NCBI RefSeq assembly: GCF_002104765.1
Contig: NZ_NCXM01000021.1
Span: 52,592-116,591 of the forward strand
Length of the DNA stretch: 64,000 bases
Source: Mycolicibacterium vulneris
GTDB taxonomy: Bacteria; Actinomycetota; Actinomycetes; Mycobacteriales; Mycobacteriaceae
Direction: 5' to 3'
The translations under genes were made by a program, and so were the position numbers. The notes under the pieces were generated by a model. It was not told the DNA's origin. It worked only from the letters and a program-made list of their open reading frames with translations, and searched no databases. Position 1 is the stretch's first letter, and the number at the start of each line of letters is the position of its first letter. Positions 9,111-18,223 of this stretch are shown here, piece by piece.

Positions 9111-10451
9111 CAAGGCGGTGATCTCGGCGGCCGCGCGCTGCCCGGAGCGGATCGCCCCGTCGAGGAACCCGGTCCACTCGTCGGCGGTTTCGGTGCCGGC
9201 CCAGTGAATCGGCCCGACCGGTTCGCGCAGCCATGGCCCGAACCGGGTCCACGACCCCGGCGGGACCGCGGCGGTGGGGCCGCCGGGCGCGAATTCCTCC
9301 ACCCCCCAACAATGATCCACGTAATCCAGGGGTTTGAGCGCGTCATCACCGAAAAGCGTTGCGAAACAGCGCAACGCGTCGCGGCGACGCTGATCGCTGG
9401 GCAGCGAGTCGAAGGCGCGGGCGTCGACAAAACCCATCAGGATGCCGGGACCGTCCGGGTGCGGGCTGACGTCGAAGGTGATGAAAACCGGGCCCTCGTC
9501 GGACAGCGCCTGCCCGGAAAAGCCGTTGGTCCGCCAGAACGGCGTGGAATAGGCCGCATACGCCTTGCTGAGCCGGCCCTGCGGCCAATGCCGGGCGAGT
9601 TGCTCGTACTCGGCGGGCAGCGGGGGAGTGAACTCGATCGAGGCGCGGTGGGCCGGCGGGATGGCGACGATGACGAACCCGGCCTCGGTCTCGCCGACAT
9701 CGGTCGTGACGGTGACGCCCGCGCCGTGGCGCTCGATTCGGCGCACCGGGGCGTTGAGCACCACCCGGGTGCCCAGTTCGGCGGCCGCGGCCTCGGCGAT
9801 CTGTTGGGTGCCACCGGGGAAGCGGTCCTGTTGGGCACCGTCCTGGACGTCGAGCAGCCGGTCCAGGCCGCCGGCCGCGTGCGCGTAGCGGGCGGCGTGC
9901 AGCATCGACACGTCGTCGGGTTCACATCCCCAGGTCACCCGCGCCACGATCGCCAGCAGGTCGTGTGAGGAAGCGGTCGCCCGCACCGAGCGCAACCAGC
10001 CGCCGAGCGACATGTCGTCGAGCTCACGCGCCCGTCGGGCGTCCCAAGGCGCCGCCAGCGGGATGCTGCGCGCGATCCTGTCGAACTGCCACCGCAGCCG
10101 GCCGATGTCCACCAGTCCGGTCAGCGAAAGCTTGGGGATGGTGCCGTGATACGCGTGCGTCCACCCGCGCCAATGGATGAGGTTCTTGCCGTCGTGGTGC
10201 GTCGGGGTGGTCGGGACGTCGAGTTCGGCGGCCATCGCCAAGACGGCGTCCTGGGTCGGCCCGACGAAAGTGCCGCCCAGATCGGCCGGCAATCCGGCGA
10301 CGCTGCCGGTCAACGACCGTCCGCCGACCCGGTCGCGACCCTCGAAAACCACCACGTCATGGCCCTGTTGATACAGCTCGCGCGCCGCGGCGAGTCCGGC
10401 AAAGCCCGCACCGACCACGACAACGTCGACAATCCGCGGGGGTTTTGACAC
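9105..10451 (-). CDS. aofH: Flavin-containing monoamine oxidase AofH
   Basis: 448 residues from a GTG, the same length I recall for M. tuberculosis Rv3170. FAD-binding motif VVGAGFAGLAAARELYQQG at the N-terminus, the RVGGRSLTG motif, and a C-terminal IHWAGTETADEWTGFLDGA segment typical of amine oxidases. It probably deaminates an amine with FAD and O2. It has no signal peptide, unlike the amine oxidase at 6637-8088. Its 3' end overlaps hpx by 6 bp (convergent). Confidence 0.93.
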   Translation of the reverse strand: MSKPPRIVDVVVVGAGFAGLAAARELYQQGHDVVVFEGRDRVGGRSLTGSVAGLPADLGGTFVGPTQDAVLAMAAELDVPTTPTHHDGKNLIHWRGWTHAYHGTIPKLSLTGLVDIGRLRWQFDRIARSIPLAAPWDARRARELDDMSLGGWLRSVRATASSHDLLAIVARVTWGCEPDDVSMLHAARYAHAAGGLDRLLDVQDGAQQDRFPGGTQQIAEAAAAELGTRVVLNAPVRRIERHGAGVTVTTDVGETEAGFVIVAIPPAHRASIEFTPPLPAEYEQLARHWPQGRLSKAYAAYSTPFWRTNGFSGQALSDEGPVFITFDVSPHPDGPGILMGFVDARAFDSLPSDQRRRDALRCFATLFGDDALKPLDYVDHCWGVEEFAPGGPTAAVPPGSWTRFGPWLREPVGPIHWAGTETADEWTGFLDGAIRSGQRAAAEITALL

Positions 10452-10584
10452 GCGGTCTAGTGAACCGCATTTCTGCGGTTTTCACGGCGATTTCTGCAAG
10501 CTAACCGCCGAACCGCCGGGCGTTTCGCATCACCGCGATGGCAAACATACGCCAACCTGGCACTGTTAATTACGCTGCGACCAC
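10452..10584. promoter_or_regulatory. Divergent promoter region of aofH and the MFS gene
   Basis: 133 bp between two divergent GTG starts. It holds an inverted repeat, AACCGCA (10463-10469) and TGCGGTT (10474-10480), flanked by GTG and CAC, which could be an operator or a leader hairpin. The MFS-proximal half is comparatively AT-rich (TGTTAATTACG), compatible with a promoter. Confidence 0.4.
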
Positions 10585-11901
10585 GTGATTTCCACCAGTT
10601 TTGCCGGTCCGGCGCCGGTCGCCGGCACCAAGCCCGACCTGCGAACCGTGGCCCTGGGCAGCATGATCGGGACCACCATCGAGTGGTATGACTTTTATCT
10701 GTACGCGACCGCGTCGGCGCTGGTCTTCAAACCGCTTTTCTTCCCGAACATCTCACCGACCGCCGGAACACTGGCCTCGTTCGCCACCTATGCCGCCGGA
10801 TTCGGGGCCCGGCCGCTCGGCGCGGTGCTGTCCGGGCACTTCGGCGACCGGTTGGGCCGTAAAGCGGTTCTGGTGGGCGCGTTGTTGGTGATGGGGTTGG
10901 TCACCACCGCGATCGGAGTGCTGCCGACCTATGCCGAGGCAGGGCTGCTGGCGCCGGCCCTGCTGGCGTCGCTGCGTGTGCTGCAGGGTCTCGCCGTGGG
11001 GGCCGAATGGGGTGGCGCCGCGGTGCTCTCGGTGGAGCACGCACCGCCCGATCGTCGCGGATTGTTCGGCAGCTTCACACAGCTGGGCTCACCGGCCGGC
11101 ATGCTGCTGGCGACGTCGGTGTTCTTTCTCGCGGGCAGGGCCACCGGGCCGACGGCGTTCCTGGCATACGGATGGCGAATCCCGTTCCTGCTCAGCGTCT
11201 TTCTAGTCGGATTAGGCCTGTTCGTCCGGCTCCGGCTAACCGACGCTGAAATCTTCGACCGGGTCAAGGCGCGTGACGAGCTGGCCAGGCTGCCGATTGT
11301 CGAGGTGCTGCGCACCGATTCGCGCAACGTTGTCATCACCACCGGGTTGCGACTTTCGCAGATCGGGCTTTTCGTGCTGCTGACGACGTATTCGCTTACC
11401 TACCTGCAGGATTCGTTCGGCAAGGGCAGCTCCGTGGGCCTGATCGCGGTGCTGGTCTCGTCGGCCCTGGGGTTCCTGAGCACACCGGGCTGGGCGCTGC
11501 TGTCCGACCGGGTGGGACGGCGGCCACCGTATCTGTTCGGCGCGGTGGCCGGAGTCGCTGCCCTGGTGTTGTTCTTCGTCGCCGCCGGCAGCGGGTCGGC
11601 GCTGTGGGTGGTGCTGTCAATTGTGTTCGGCATCAACGTCGTTCACGACGCCATGTACGGGCCCCAGGCGGCCTGGTTCGCCGAACTCTTCGACACCCGG
11701 GTGCGCTACAGCGGCGCCTCGTTGGGCTATCAGATCGGCGCGGTGCTCTCGGGCGGGTTCGCGCCGTTGATCGCCGCCTCGTTATTAATGGTCGGCGGCG
11801 GCCGGCCATGGCTGATCGTGGGCTACTTCGCGGTGTTGGCGGCGATCACGGCCGCCGCCGCGTACGCGGCGGGCGAGACGCATGAGGATTACCTCGCATG
11901 A
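10585..11901 (+). CDS. MFS transporter, metabolite:H+ symporter (MHS) family
   Basis: 438 residues with about 12 hydrophobic segments. The N-terminal motif TIEWYDFYLYA and the loop 2-3 motif GHFGDRLGRKAVLVG are characteristic of the MHS family (shikimate, alpha-ketoglutarate and proline/betaine permeases). It probably imports an organic acid or zwitterion with protons. Its stop overlaps the ATG of the LLM monooxygenase (ATGA), suggesting uptake and oxidation of the same compound. Confidence 0.9.
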   Translation: MISTSFAGPAPVAGTKPDLRTVALGSMIGTTIEWYDFYLYATASALVFKPLFFPNISPTAGTLASFATYAAGFGARPLGAVLSGHFGDRLGRKAVLVGALLVMGLVTTAIGVLPTYAEAGLLAPALLASLRVLQGLAVGAEWGGAAVLSVEHAPPDRRGLFGSFTQLGSPAGMLLATSVFFLAGRATGPTAFLAYGWRIPFLLSVFLVGLGLFVRLRLTDAEIFDRVKARDELARLPIVEVLRTDSRNVVITTGLRLSQIGLFVLLTTYSLTYLQDSFGKGSSVGLIAVLVSSALGFLSTPGWALLSDRVGRRPPYLFGAVAGVAALVLFFVAAGSGSALWVVLSIVFGINVVHDAMYGPQAAWFAELFDTRVRYSGASLGYQIGAVLSGGFAPLIAASLLMVGGGRPWLIVGYFAVLAAITAAAAYAAGETHEDYLA

Positions 11902-13265
11902 GTGCACCGCGCCGGATCCTGCTCAACGCCTTCGACATGGCCTGCGTCGGGCACCAGTCCGCGGGGCTGTGGCGCCACCCCGACGACCAGGGCCATCGCT
12001 ACCGGGAACTGGGTTACTGGACCGAGTTGGCCCGCATCCTGGAGGCCGGCGGGTTCGACGCGCTGTTCCTCGCCGACGCGCTCGGGGTCTACGACGTGTA
12101 CGGGGCGTCGCGCGACGCGGCCGTCGTCGACGCCGCCCAGTTCCCGGTCAACGACCCGACCGCCGCGGTCTCGGCGATGGCGGCGGTGACCGAGAGCCTC
12201 GGCTTCGGGATCACTTTGTCGCTGACCTACGAGCAGCCCTACGCACTGGCGCGCAGGCTCTCGACGCTGGACCACCTCACCGGCGGGCGGGTGGCGTGGA
12301 ACATCGTGACGTCCTATCTGGACAGTGCTGCAAGGAATTTGGGGCTTGATGCCCAGATCCCACACGACCGGCGCTACGAGATCGCCGACGAGTACCTCGA
12401 GGTCTGTTACAAGCTGTGGGAAGGCTCGTGGGAGGCCGACGCCGTGGTGCGCGATGCGGAGCGGGGCGTCTTCACCGACCCGGCCAAGGTGCACGACATC
12501 GAGCACAAGGGCCGCTACTTCTCGGTGCCCGGCCCCTTCCTGTGCGAGCCGTCGCCGCAACGCACTCCGGTGCTGTTCCAGGCCGGGGCCTCTCCGCGGG
12601 GCGTCCGGTTCGCCGCGGCGCACGCCGAGGCCGTCTTCGTCTCGGGGCCGACGCCGCAGATCGTGTCCGGTCCGGTGCGGGCGCTGCGCGCGGCCGCTGC
12701 CGAGTTGGGCCGGGACCGCGGTTCCATCAAGGTGTTCACCGTGGTGACCCCGGTGGTCGGCGAGACGCACGACGAGGCCGTCGCCAAACTGCGGGACTAT
12801 CGGCGGTTCGTCAGCCCCGCCGGCGCGCTGGCGCTGTTCGGCGGCTGGACCGGGGTCGACCTGGCCGAGCTCGATCCCGACGAACCGCTGACATACGTCG
12901 AAACCGACGCCAACCGCTCGGCGTTGGCGTCGTTCACCACCGCCTCGCCGGAGCGGGCCTGGACAGTGCGGGAGCTGGCCGACGAGATCGGCATTGGCGG
13001 CCGAGGCCCGGTGCTGGTGGGCTCACCGACCGAGGTGGCCGACGAACTCGAGCGGTGGGTCGACGAGGCCGACATCGACGGATTCAATCTGGCTTACGTG
13101 ACAACCCCGGGCACCTTCGTCGATTTCGCGAAATTCGTTGTCCCCGAGCTGCGCCGGCGGGGACGGGTGCCGGGGGAGCCGCCGCGCTCCACCCTGCGCC
13201 AGCGGCTGGGGGCCGCCGGGCCGCTGCTGCCCGACGATCACCCCGGCGCGAAGTACCGCCGCTGA
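11898..13265 (+). CDS. LLM-class flavin monooxygenase (NtaA/SnaA/DszA type)
   Basis: 455 residues, the usual length of FMN-dependent monooxygenases of the nitrilotriacetate/dibenzothiophene-sulfone group. Motifs: LFLADALGVYD near the N-terminus, GGRVAWNIVTSYLDSAARNLG (flavin and substrate site; quoted in part), and FQAGASPRGVRFAAAHAEA. These enzymes need FMNH2 from a separate reductase, and none is encoded nearby. It is coupled to the MHS transporter upstream and abuts the convergent hypothetical gene (1 bp apart). Confidence 0.9.
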   Translation: MSAPRRILLNAFDMACVGHQSAGLWRHPDDQGHRYRELGYWTELARILEAGGFDALFLADALGVYDVYGASRDAAVVDAAQFPVNDPTAAVSAMAAVTESLGFGITLSLTYEQPYALARRLSTLDHLTGGRVAWNIVTSYLDSAARNLGLDAQIPHDRRYEIADEYLEVCYKLWEGSWEADAVVRDAERGVFTDPAKVHDIEHKGRYFSVPGPFLCEPSPQRTPVLFQAGASPRGVRFAAAHAEAVFVSGPTPQIVSGPVRALRAAAAELGRDRGSIKVFTVVTPVVGETHDEAVAKLRDYRRFVSPAGALALFGGWTGVDLAELDPDEPLTYVETDANRSALASFTTASPERAWTVRELADEIGIGGRGPVLVGSPTEVADELERWVDEADIDGFNLAYVTTPGTFVDFAKFVVPELRRRGRVPGEPPRSTLRQRLGAAGPLLPDDHPGAKYRR

Positions 13266-13266
13266 G

Positions 13267-14382
13267 TTACGGCGCGACCGTCAGCCAATCCTTGAACCCG
13301 GACGGGTCGTGCCGGCCCAGCGCGCCGTGCTCGTAGAGGCCCCAGCCCTCGACCGGCTCGCCGTCGCCGTCGCGGCAGAGCGCGCGACCGACATGGTCGA
13401 TCACGCCGAAGCCTGCCCGGCCGATGATGGCCGGGTCGGTCATGTCGTAGGTCAGGCGCTCGGCGAACTTCTCGCCCTTCCACATGCCGTGGATCCAGTC
13501 GGAGTCGCCGCCGTAGCCGCCGCCGACGTGAATGGGCACCGGCAGCTTGGACTCGACGTCGAAGTGCACCGGGGTGCCGTCGGGGGCGGTGGCGTCGATC
13601 GTCGCGCCGGTCGGGATGCGGGTGCCGGAGCGGTAGTGGATCTTGACCCGCGGCCAGCCCAGCTGCTCGACGCGGCCGTCGCGCCAGATGCGGGTGCAGT
13701 CGTTGAGCGAGCGGAACCCGTTGGGCTCCTCCTGAATGATCAGCACGATCGCGAAATCGTCGAAGGCCATGGGCACGTACAGCCACCACATGCCCTCGAA
13801 GGGCGGGTCGGCGGGGCGTCCCGCGGGCTCGGCCTCGCCGATCGGACGGATGCCCCAAGACCGGTCACGGCTGCCAAGCCAGGTGTTGGGGTCGACGGTG
13901 ATTGTCTCGCCGTCGATGACGATGTGCCCGCTCCAGCTGCCCAGCTGCGCAAAACGCTGCGCGTCCAGCGTCACCCGGTTGCCCGCCCGCAGGATGTGCG
14001 GCTGCTCCTGGACGACGCCGAACAGCCCCTTCCAGGTGAGATCGGCTGCGATGCCTTCGGTTTCGTCGAGGACGATCCGCAGTTGGTGCAGCGGTTCGAT
14101 GACCTCGACTCGGTAGCCGTTGACGTGTTGGTTGAGCCGGTCCTGGTCGATGGAGTCCGAGACGTGCACCGCGGTCTGGGTGTCCCCGCGCCGGACGAGC
14201 AGGAACGCATCCTTGACCCCGAGATTGGGGTAGTACCCGATGCCGCTGATCACGAAGATGTTCCCGGTGCGGTCGTGGGCGTTGAAGTAGGAGCGGTCGT
14301 AGAAGTTGCGGTCCGAAGAGCCCGGCCACGCGATCGGCTGGGGAATCTGATGTACCGGGTACTCGTCGAGCGGTCCGAGCAT
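13267..14382 (-). CDS. Conserved hypothetical protein of actinobacterial catabolic clusters
   Basis: 371 residues from the ATG that overlaps the stop of the preceding kinase-like gene (TAATG). The sequence is rich in Trp, Gly and beta-type segments (SWSGHIVIDGETI, GMWWLYVPMAF, GGGYGGDSDWIHGMWKG) and has no signal peptide or membrane helix. It resembles large beta-barrel DUF7064/CrtC-like proteins, but I cannot assign a reaction. Coupling to the kinase-like protein suggests a joint role. Confidence 0.75.
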   Translation of the reverse strand: MLGPLDEYPVHQIPQPIAWPGSSDRNFYDRSYFNAHDRTGNIFVISGIGYYPNLGVKDAFLLVRRGDTQTAVHVSDSIDQDRLNQHVNGYRVEVIEPLHQLRIVLDETEGIAADLTWKGLFGVVQEQPHILRAGNRVTLDAQRFAQLGSWSGHIVIDGETITVDPNTWLGSRDRSWGIRPIGEAEPAGRPADPPFEGMWWLYVPMAFDDFAIVLIIQEEPNGFRSLNDCTRIWRDGRVEQLGWPRVKIHYRSGTRIPTGATIDATAPDGTPVHFDVESKLPVPIHVGGGYGGDSDWIHGMWKGEKFAERLTYDMTDPAIIGRAGFGVIDHVGRALCRDGDGEPVEGWGLYEHGALGRHDPSGFKDWLTVAP

Positions 14383-15533
14383 TACTGGTCCTCTCCGATA
14401 AGACTCTCTCCGATAAGGCGGCGCATCAATCCTGCGTGGTAGAAGAGCGTTTCGACATCGTCGGGCTTCTCGGTCTCGCCGAAGTGCACCCGCCGGGCGC
14501 CGGTGCGCATGAACACACACGCCCACATCACGCCGGAGTACACGTAAAACCAGTGCAGGTCGCCGACTTCGTACCCGGCAAGGCGCGAATAGGTGGCCCG
14601 CACGTCCTCCTCGCGCATCACCCCTGGCAGCCCCGGCAGTGTTGCCAGGCTTGCGAGTTCTTGAAAGACCATGTGCGCGAAGATCATCCACGCCACATCG
14701 AGCTCGCGTGGTCCCAACGTGACCATCTCCCAGTCCAGCACCGCCACCGGCCGGAAGTCGTTGTACAACACGTTGCCCACCCGCGCATCGCCCCACAACA
14801 GCACCGGCTCGGCGGCGGCCGCCTCGGCCGGCCAGTTGGCCTCCAGCCAGTCGAAGGTCCGCTCCAGCAGCGGTGATCGCCCGATGTCGGGTACCGCGAA
14901 GTCATACCAGGACCGCACCCAGTTGAAGTGCTTACGCAGCGCCGTGTCCCCGGTCTGGCCCTCGGTGAGGAAGCCAAAGGTGCTCTGCACGTTGGGAATC
15001 GAGTGCAGCGTGGCCAGCACGCCGACGGTGGCGTCCTGCAGTTCGCGCTGCCGGTCTGCGGGCGCGTCGGCGAACCAGTTGCCGCCGAACGTGTACGGCA
15101 TGACGTCGGGCGGCACCTCACCGGCGACGTAATCCATCACGAAGAACGGTGTGCCGAGGACGTCGCCGGTGTTCTCCAGCCAGCGCACCCGGGGCACGGG
15201 CACGTCGGTCAGCTCGCCGACTTTCCGGATGACGTCGAATTGATGGTCGAGCCGGTAGGTCGGAAAGACCTGCACGTCCTCGGCGGCGGGCGCGACCCGG
15301 GCCACGAGCTTCTGCTCGATCGGCTGCCCGTCCTGCTGCCAACGCGCGGTCAGGATGATGGTCTCCGACGACATGCCCGTCGAGTCCACGCCGCTTTCCA
15401 CGGTCACCTCGGGTTGTGCGGCGTCCGGCAGTACGGTGGAGAGCCAGCGTGACATGACGGTCGGCAACGTCGTGACGTCACGGCTGGAGCGCTGGAGCCG
15501 GTCGACGTTGTCGACCGCGGGTTCTGTTGCCAT
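14382..15533 (-). CDS. Phosphotransferase-family protein (APH/FadE36-like kinase)
   Basis: 383 residues from ATG 15533, with GAAGGAGG 6 bp upstream. Kinase-like motifs of the aminoglycoside phosphotransferase fold: LLWGDARVGNVLY (degenerate Brenner motif with Asp) and VAVLDWEMVTLGPRELDVAW (metal-binding Asp). In mycobacteria such proteins, often called FadE36-like, pair with acyl-CoA dehydrogenases and probably act on hydroxyacyl-CoAs rather than on antibiotics. It is divergent from a TetR gene across a 46-bp operator/promoter region and overlaps the next gene by 1 bp. Confidence 0.85.
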   Translation of the reverse strand: MATEPAVDNVDRLQRSSRDVTTLPTVMSRWLSTVLPDAAQPEVTVESGVDSTGMSSETIILTARWQQDGQPIEQKLVARVAPAAEDVQVFPTYRLDHQFDVIRKVGELTDVPVPRVRWLENTGDVLGTPFFVMDYVAGEVPPDVMPYTFGGNWFADAPADRQRELQDATVGVLATLHSIPNVQSTFGFLTEGQTGDTALRKHFNWVRSWYDFAVPDIGRSPLLERTFDWLEANWPAEAAAAEPVLLWGDARVGNVLYNDFRPVAVLDWEMVTLGPRELDVAWMIFAHMVFQELASLATLPGLPGVMREEDVRATYSRLAGYEVGDLHWFYVYSGVMWACVFMRTGARRVHFGETEKPDDVETLFYHAGLMRRLIGESLIGEDQ

Positions 15534-15557
15534 AAGGTGCCTCCTTCGTTGAGGCAA

Positions 15558-15580
15558 TTACGATACGGTAGGTAGCGTTA
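15558..15580. promoter_or_regulatory. Palindromic TetR-type operator overlapping divergent promoters
   Basis: Imperfect palindrome TTACGATAC-ggtag-GTAGCGTTA; 7 of 9 positions pair. It lies in the 46 bp between the kinase-like gene and the TetR gene and reaches the TetR start codon. TANNNT -10 candidates lie in it on both strands: TACGGT (15564-15569) on plus, and TATCGT on minus. The layout suggests that the adjacent TetR protein represses itself and the divergent operon. Confidence 0.6.
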
Positions 15581-16182
15581 TGAAAGCAGACCCGTCCGGC
15601 CTTGACAAGGCCTCCGGCGCCGGCCGCCCGCGCGATCCGCGTATCGACTCGGCGATTCTATCGGCGACCGCGGAACTGCTTGTCCAAACGGGCTATTCCA
15701 ATATCAGTTTGGCCGCGGTTGCCGAGCGCGCCGGTACCACGAAATCCGCGTTGTACCGGCGGTGGTCCAGCAAGGCCGAACTGGTGCACGAGGCGGCCTT
15801 CCCGACCGCACCGACCGCGCTGGAGTCGCCGGCCGGGGATATCGCCGCCGATATGCGGATGATGATTGAGGCCACCCGCGATGTGTTCACCACCCCGGTG
15901 GTGCGTGCCGCGCTGCCCGGTCTGGTCGCCGACATGACGGCCGACCCCGCGCTCAATGCGCGGGTGATGGCGCGGTTCGTGGACCTGTTCACCGCGGTGC
16001 GGGTGCGGCTGCGCGAGGCGGTTGACCGGGGCGAAGCCCATCCCGATGTGGACCCGGACCGATTGATCGAATTGATTGGGGGAGCGACGATGCTGCGGAT
16101 GCTGCTGCGTCCGGACGAAGAGCTCGACGATGCGTGGGTAGAGCAGACCACGGCGATCGTGGTGCACGGGGTGCGGCGATGA
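15580..16182 (+). CDS. TetR-family transcriptional regulator
   Basis: 200 residues. Residues ~20-65 form the TetR helix-turn-helix (AILSATAELLVQTGYSNIS, AVAERAGTTKSALYRRWSSK). The C-terminal ligand-binding part (VRAALPGLVADMTADPALNA) resembles the TetR_C_11/16 groups. The start codon sits inside the palindromic operator with little room for a leader, so the mRNA is probably leaderless or nearly so. The stop overlaps the SDR start (ATGA). Confidence 0.92.
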   Translation: MKADPSGLDKASGAGRPRDPRIDSAILSATAELLVQTGYSNISLAAVAERAGTTKSALYRRWSSKAELVHEAAFPTAPTALESPAGDIAADMRMMIEATRDVFTTPVVRAALPGLVADMTADPALNARVMARFVDLFTAVRVRLREAVDRGEAHPDVDPDRLIELIGGATMLRMLLRPDEELDDAWVEQTTAIVVHGVRR

Positions 16183-17078
16183 CGGGGCGGCTTGCGGGCC
16201 GGGCCGCGATCGTGACCGGCGCGAGCCGCGGCCTGGGCCGCGCGATTGCGCTGGCGTTGGCGGCCGAGGGTGCCGCGGTGGCGGTTGCCGGGCGTACTGA
16301 AGAAGTATGGGACGACCGGTTGCCGGGAACCATCGGCGAGACGGTCGCCGACATCGAGGCGGCGGGCGGGCGTGCCGTCGCGGTCCGCGCCGATCTGACC
16401 GACCGCGATCAGATCGCCCGGCTGGTCAATTCGGCGCGAGAGGCATTGGGCCCCATCGGGATTCTGATCAACAATGCCGCCTTCACCGCTCCGGGACGGC
16501 CGCCGGCGCCCGGTGCGCAACCTGGCGACAAGGCCGCCAAGGGTGCCGCCAAAGCGGCGGGTGCCGGGAAGCCGGCGGGGGCCGCCAAACCCGGCTGGCC
16601 GGGGTTCGTCAGCACACCCCTGCATGCCTATCGCCGGCATTTCGACATCGCGGTGTTCGCGGCCTACGAGCTGATGCAGATGGTGTGCCCCGACATGATC
16701 GAGGCCGGTGGCGGCTCGATCATCAACATCACCTCGGTCGCGTCGCGACTGCCCGGCGACGGCCCGTACGCCGATCGCAGCGGCGGGGTGTTGCCAGGCT
16801 ACGGTGGATCCAAGGCCGCGCTCGAGCACCTGACCCAATGCGCGGCCTACGATCTCGCCGACCACAACATCGCGGTCAATGCGCTTTCGCCGTCCAAGGC
16901 TATTCTCACGCCCGGGCTCTCGTACTATGCCCGCAACTTCGATGAGACTGCGTCGGAGGACGAATTCGCCCGCGCCGCAGTCGAATTGGTCCTGGTCGAC
17001 GCCGCCAAGGTCACCGGACGCACCATCGGTCATCTTCAGGTGCTCGACGGCAGCTTCCGGCCCTTCGCCGTGGACTAG
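16179..17078 (+). CDS. Short-chain dehydrogenase/reductase with Ala/Lys-rich insert
   Basis: 299 residues, starting in an ATGA overlap with the TetR gene. NAD(P)-binding TGASRGLGRAIAL, an NNAA motif (ILINNAAFTAPG), the catalytic Ser in INITSVASRL, and YGGSK as the active-site Tyr-x3-Lys identify a classical SDR. Between the NNAA motif and the catalytic Ser there is a ~45-residue low-complexity insert rich in Ala, Gly, Pro and Lys (e.g. GDKAAKGAAKAAGAGKPAG) that ordinary SDRs lack. Substrate unknown; probably in the same catabolic process as the divergent kinase-like gene. Confidence 0.9.
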   Translation: MTGRLAGRAAIVTGASRGLGRAIALALAAEGAAVAVAGRTEEVWDDRLPGTIGETVADIEAAGGRAVAVRADLTDRDQIARLVNSAREALGPIGILINNAAFTAPGRPPAPGAQPGDKAAKGAAKAAGAGKPAGAAKPGWPGFVSTPLHAYRRHFDIAVFAAYELMQMVCPDMIEAGGGSIINITSVASRLPGDGPYADRSGGVLPGYGGSKAALEHLTQCAAYDLADHNIAVNALSPSKAILTPGLSYYARNFDETASEDEFARAAVELVLVDAAKVTGRTIGHLQVLDGSFRPFAVD

Positions 17079-17099
17079 ACCGGCGCGGTCGCGGCGGCG

Positions 17100-18072
17100 T
17101 CATTCGCCGTTAGGCGGGTCGGGATCGCCGCGAAGGAGCTCGTCGGGATGGTGGCGAGATTCACGGCGGGCGGTCCGTTGCCCTCGGTCCAGCCAAGTCG
17201 CCCATTGCCGAGGACCGAAGTGCGCCATTCCCCCTGCCCACCGCGCCGTGGTCGGAGCCGCAGGCGAAGAACAGGTTGTCCGCGTCGGTCCGGCCTCCGT
17301 CTGCCCATTCGTGTGCATGGTGAACCTCGCAGTGATAGCCGGTTCGAGGCAATTGGAGTGGGTACATCCGCGGTCCCGGGCATAGCAGATGAGGCGCTGA
17401 CCCGCGGTGGCGATGCGTTTTTGTCGGCCTAGACACAACGGTCGGCCGTTATACCCGTCGAACGCGGCGAGATAGTGAATAGCCTTGGCGGCCAAGCAAA
17501 TCAGATCATCGGCAATCGTGAGCCCCCGCCGGTGCGCGCGGGCATGGGCATCGGAGTCGATAAGTCGACCGCACCGCCGCTTCCAGGGCTTCGAAGTAGG
17601 CCCGGGCCTCCGGGTCCAGTAGACCGGTGAGCCGCGACATCCCATCGGGCCCTTGCGGGCTCAAGTGCACACCCCGACGGCGGGCCAACGCCGGCAACTC
17701 GGGTGCCAATGGTGCGCCGGTCAGCGCACGCCGCGGTCGCATACGCGCCGCGAGCCTGAAGCGCCGCGCGACTTCTCTGGGCGTGATGCGAAGCCGCGCC
17801 CACAAGATGCCGCGCACCGCGGGCACGCACCCCGCCTCGTCCGGCGGGTCGGCGATCTCATCGAAGATCCGATACATCAGGCCCCGATTGACGCGGTGCT
17901 GGACTTCCAGACGTTCGGCAAGGTCAATCCGAAAGGCGTTGCCGACCACGTTCGACGGGGTCTGACACAGCACCACGTGAGCCGCATCGATCGCGTCGAG
18001 AGCGGCGCAGATTCGCTCCCGCGCCCGTTTGGCGTTGATGAAAGTGCCCACCCAGCCCACGCTATAGAACAT
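17100..18072 (-). pseudogene. 13E12-family (DUF222 + HNH endonuclease) pseudogene
   Basis: The reading starts at ATG 18072 (MFYSVGWVGTF) with a DUF222-like helical domain (LLDPEARAYFEALEAAV near its end). It then shifts frame near 17550, again near 17345 (between CTHSNC and the HNH motif CEVHHAHEWADGG), and back near 17255 (MAHFGPRQWATW). Reaching the usual 13E12 C-terminus (HHPDELL) therefore needs three frame changes. The family is multicopy in mycobacteria and tied to REP13E12 repeats. Inactive as read, unless the shifts are sequencing errors. Confidence 0.85.
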
Positions 18073-18223
18073 AGGTTCGAGTTCAAGTGGACAAGGGAAC
18101 AATGTGGATGAACTGCCGACTGTGGATAAGCGGGACGGTCCTGGCCCTAGGGCCGCCTGACGTGCAAGTATGAGAAAAGTCAGTGCCGCGACGGCGGCAG
18201 GCAACCAATCGAGTGGTGTGCCA

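Noticed and set aside
13267..14796. 509-codon version of the hypothetical protein
   Set aside because: The extra N-terminal part is the kinase-like gene out of frame; the TAATG overlap places the start at 14382.
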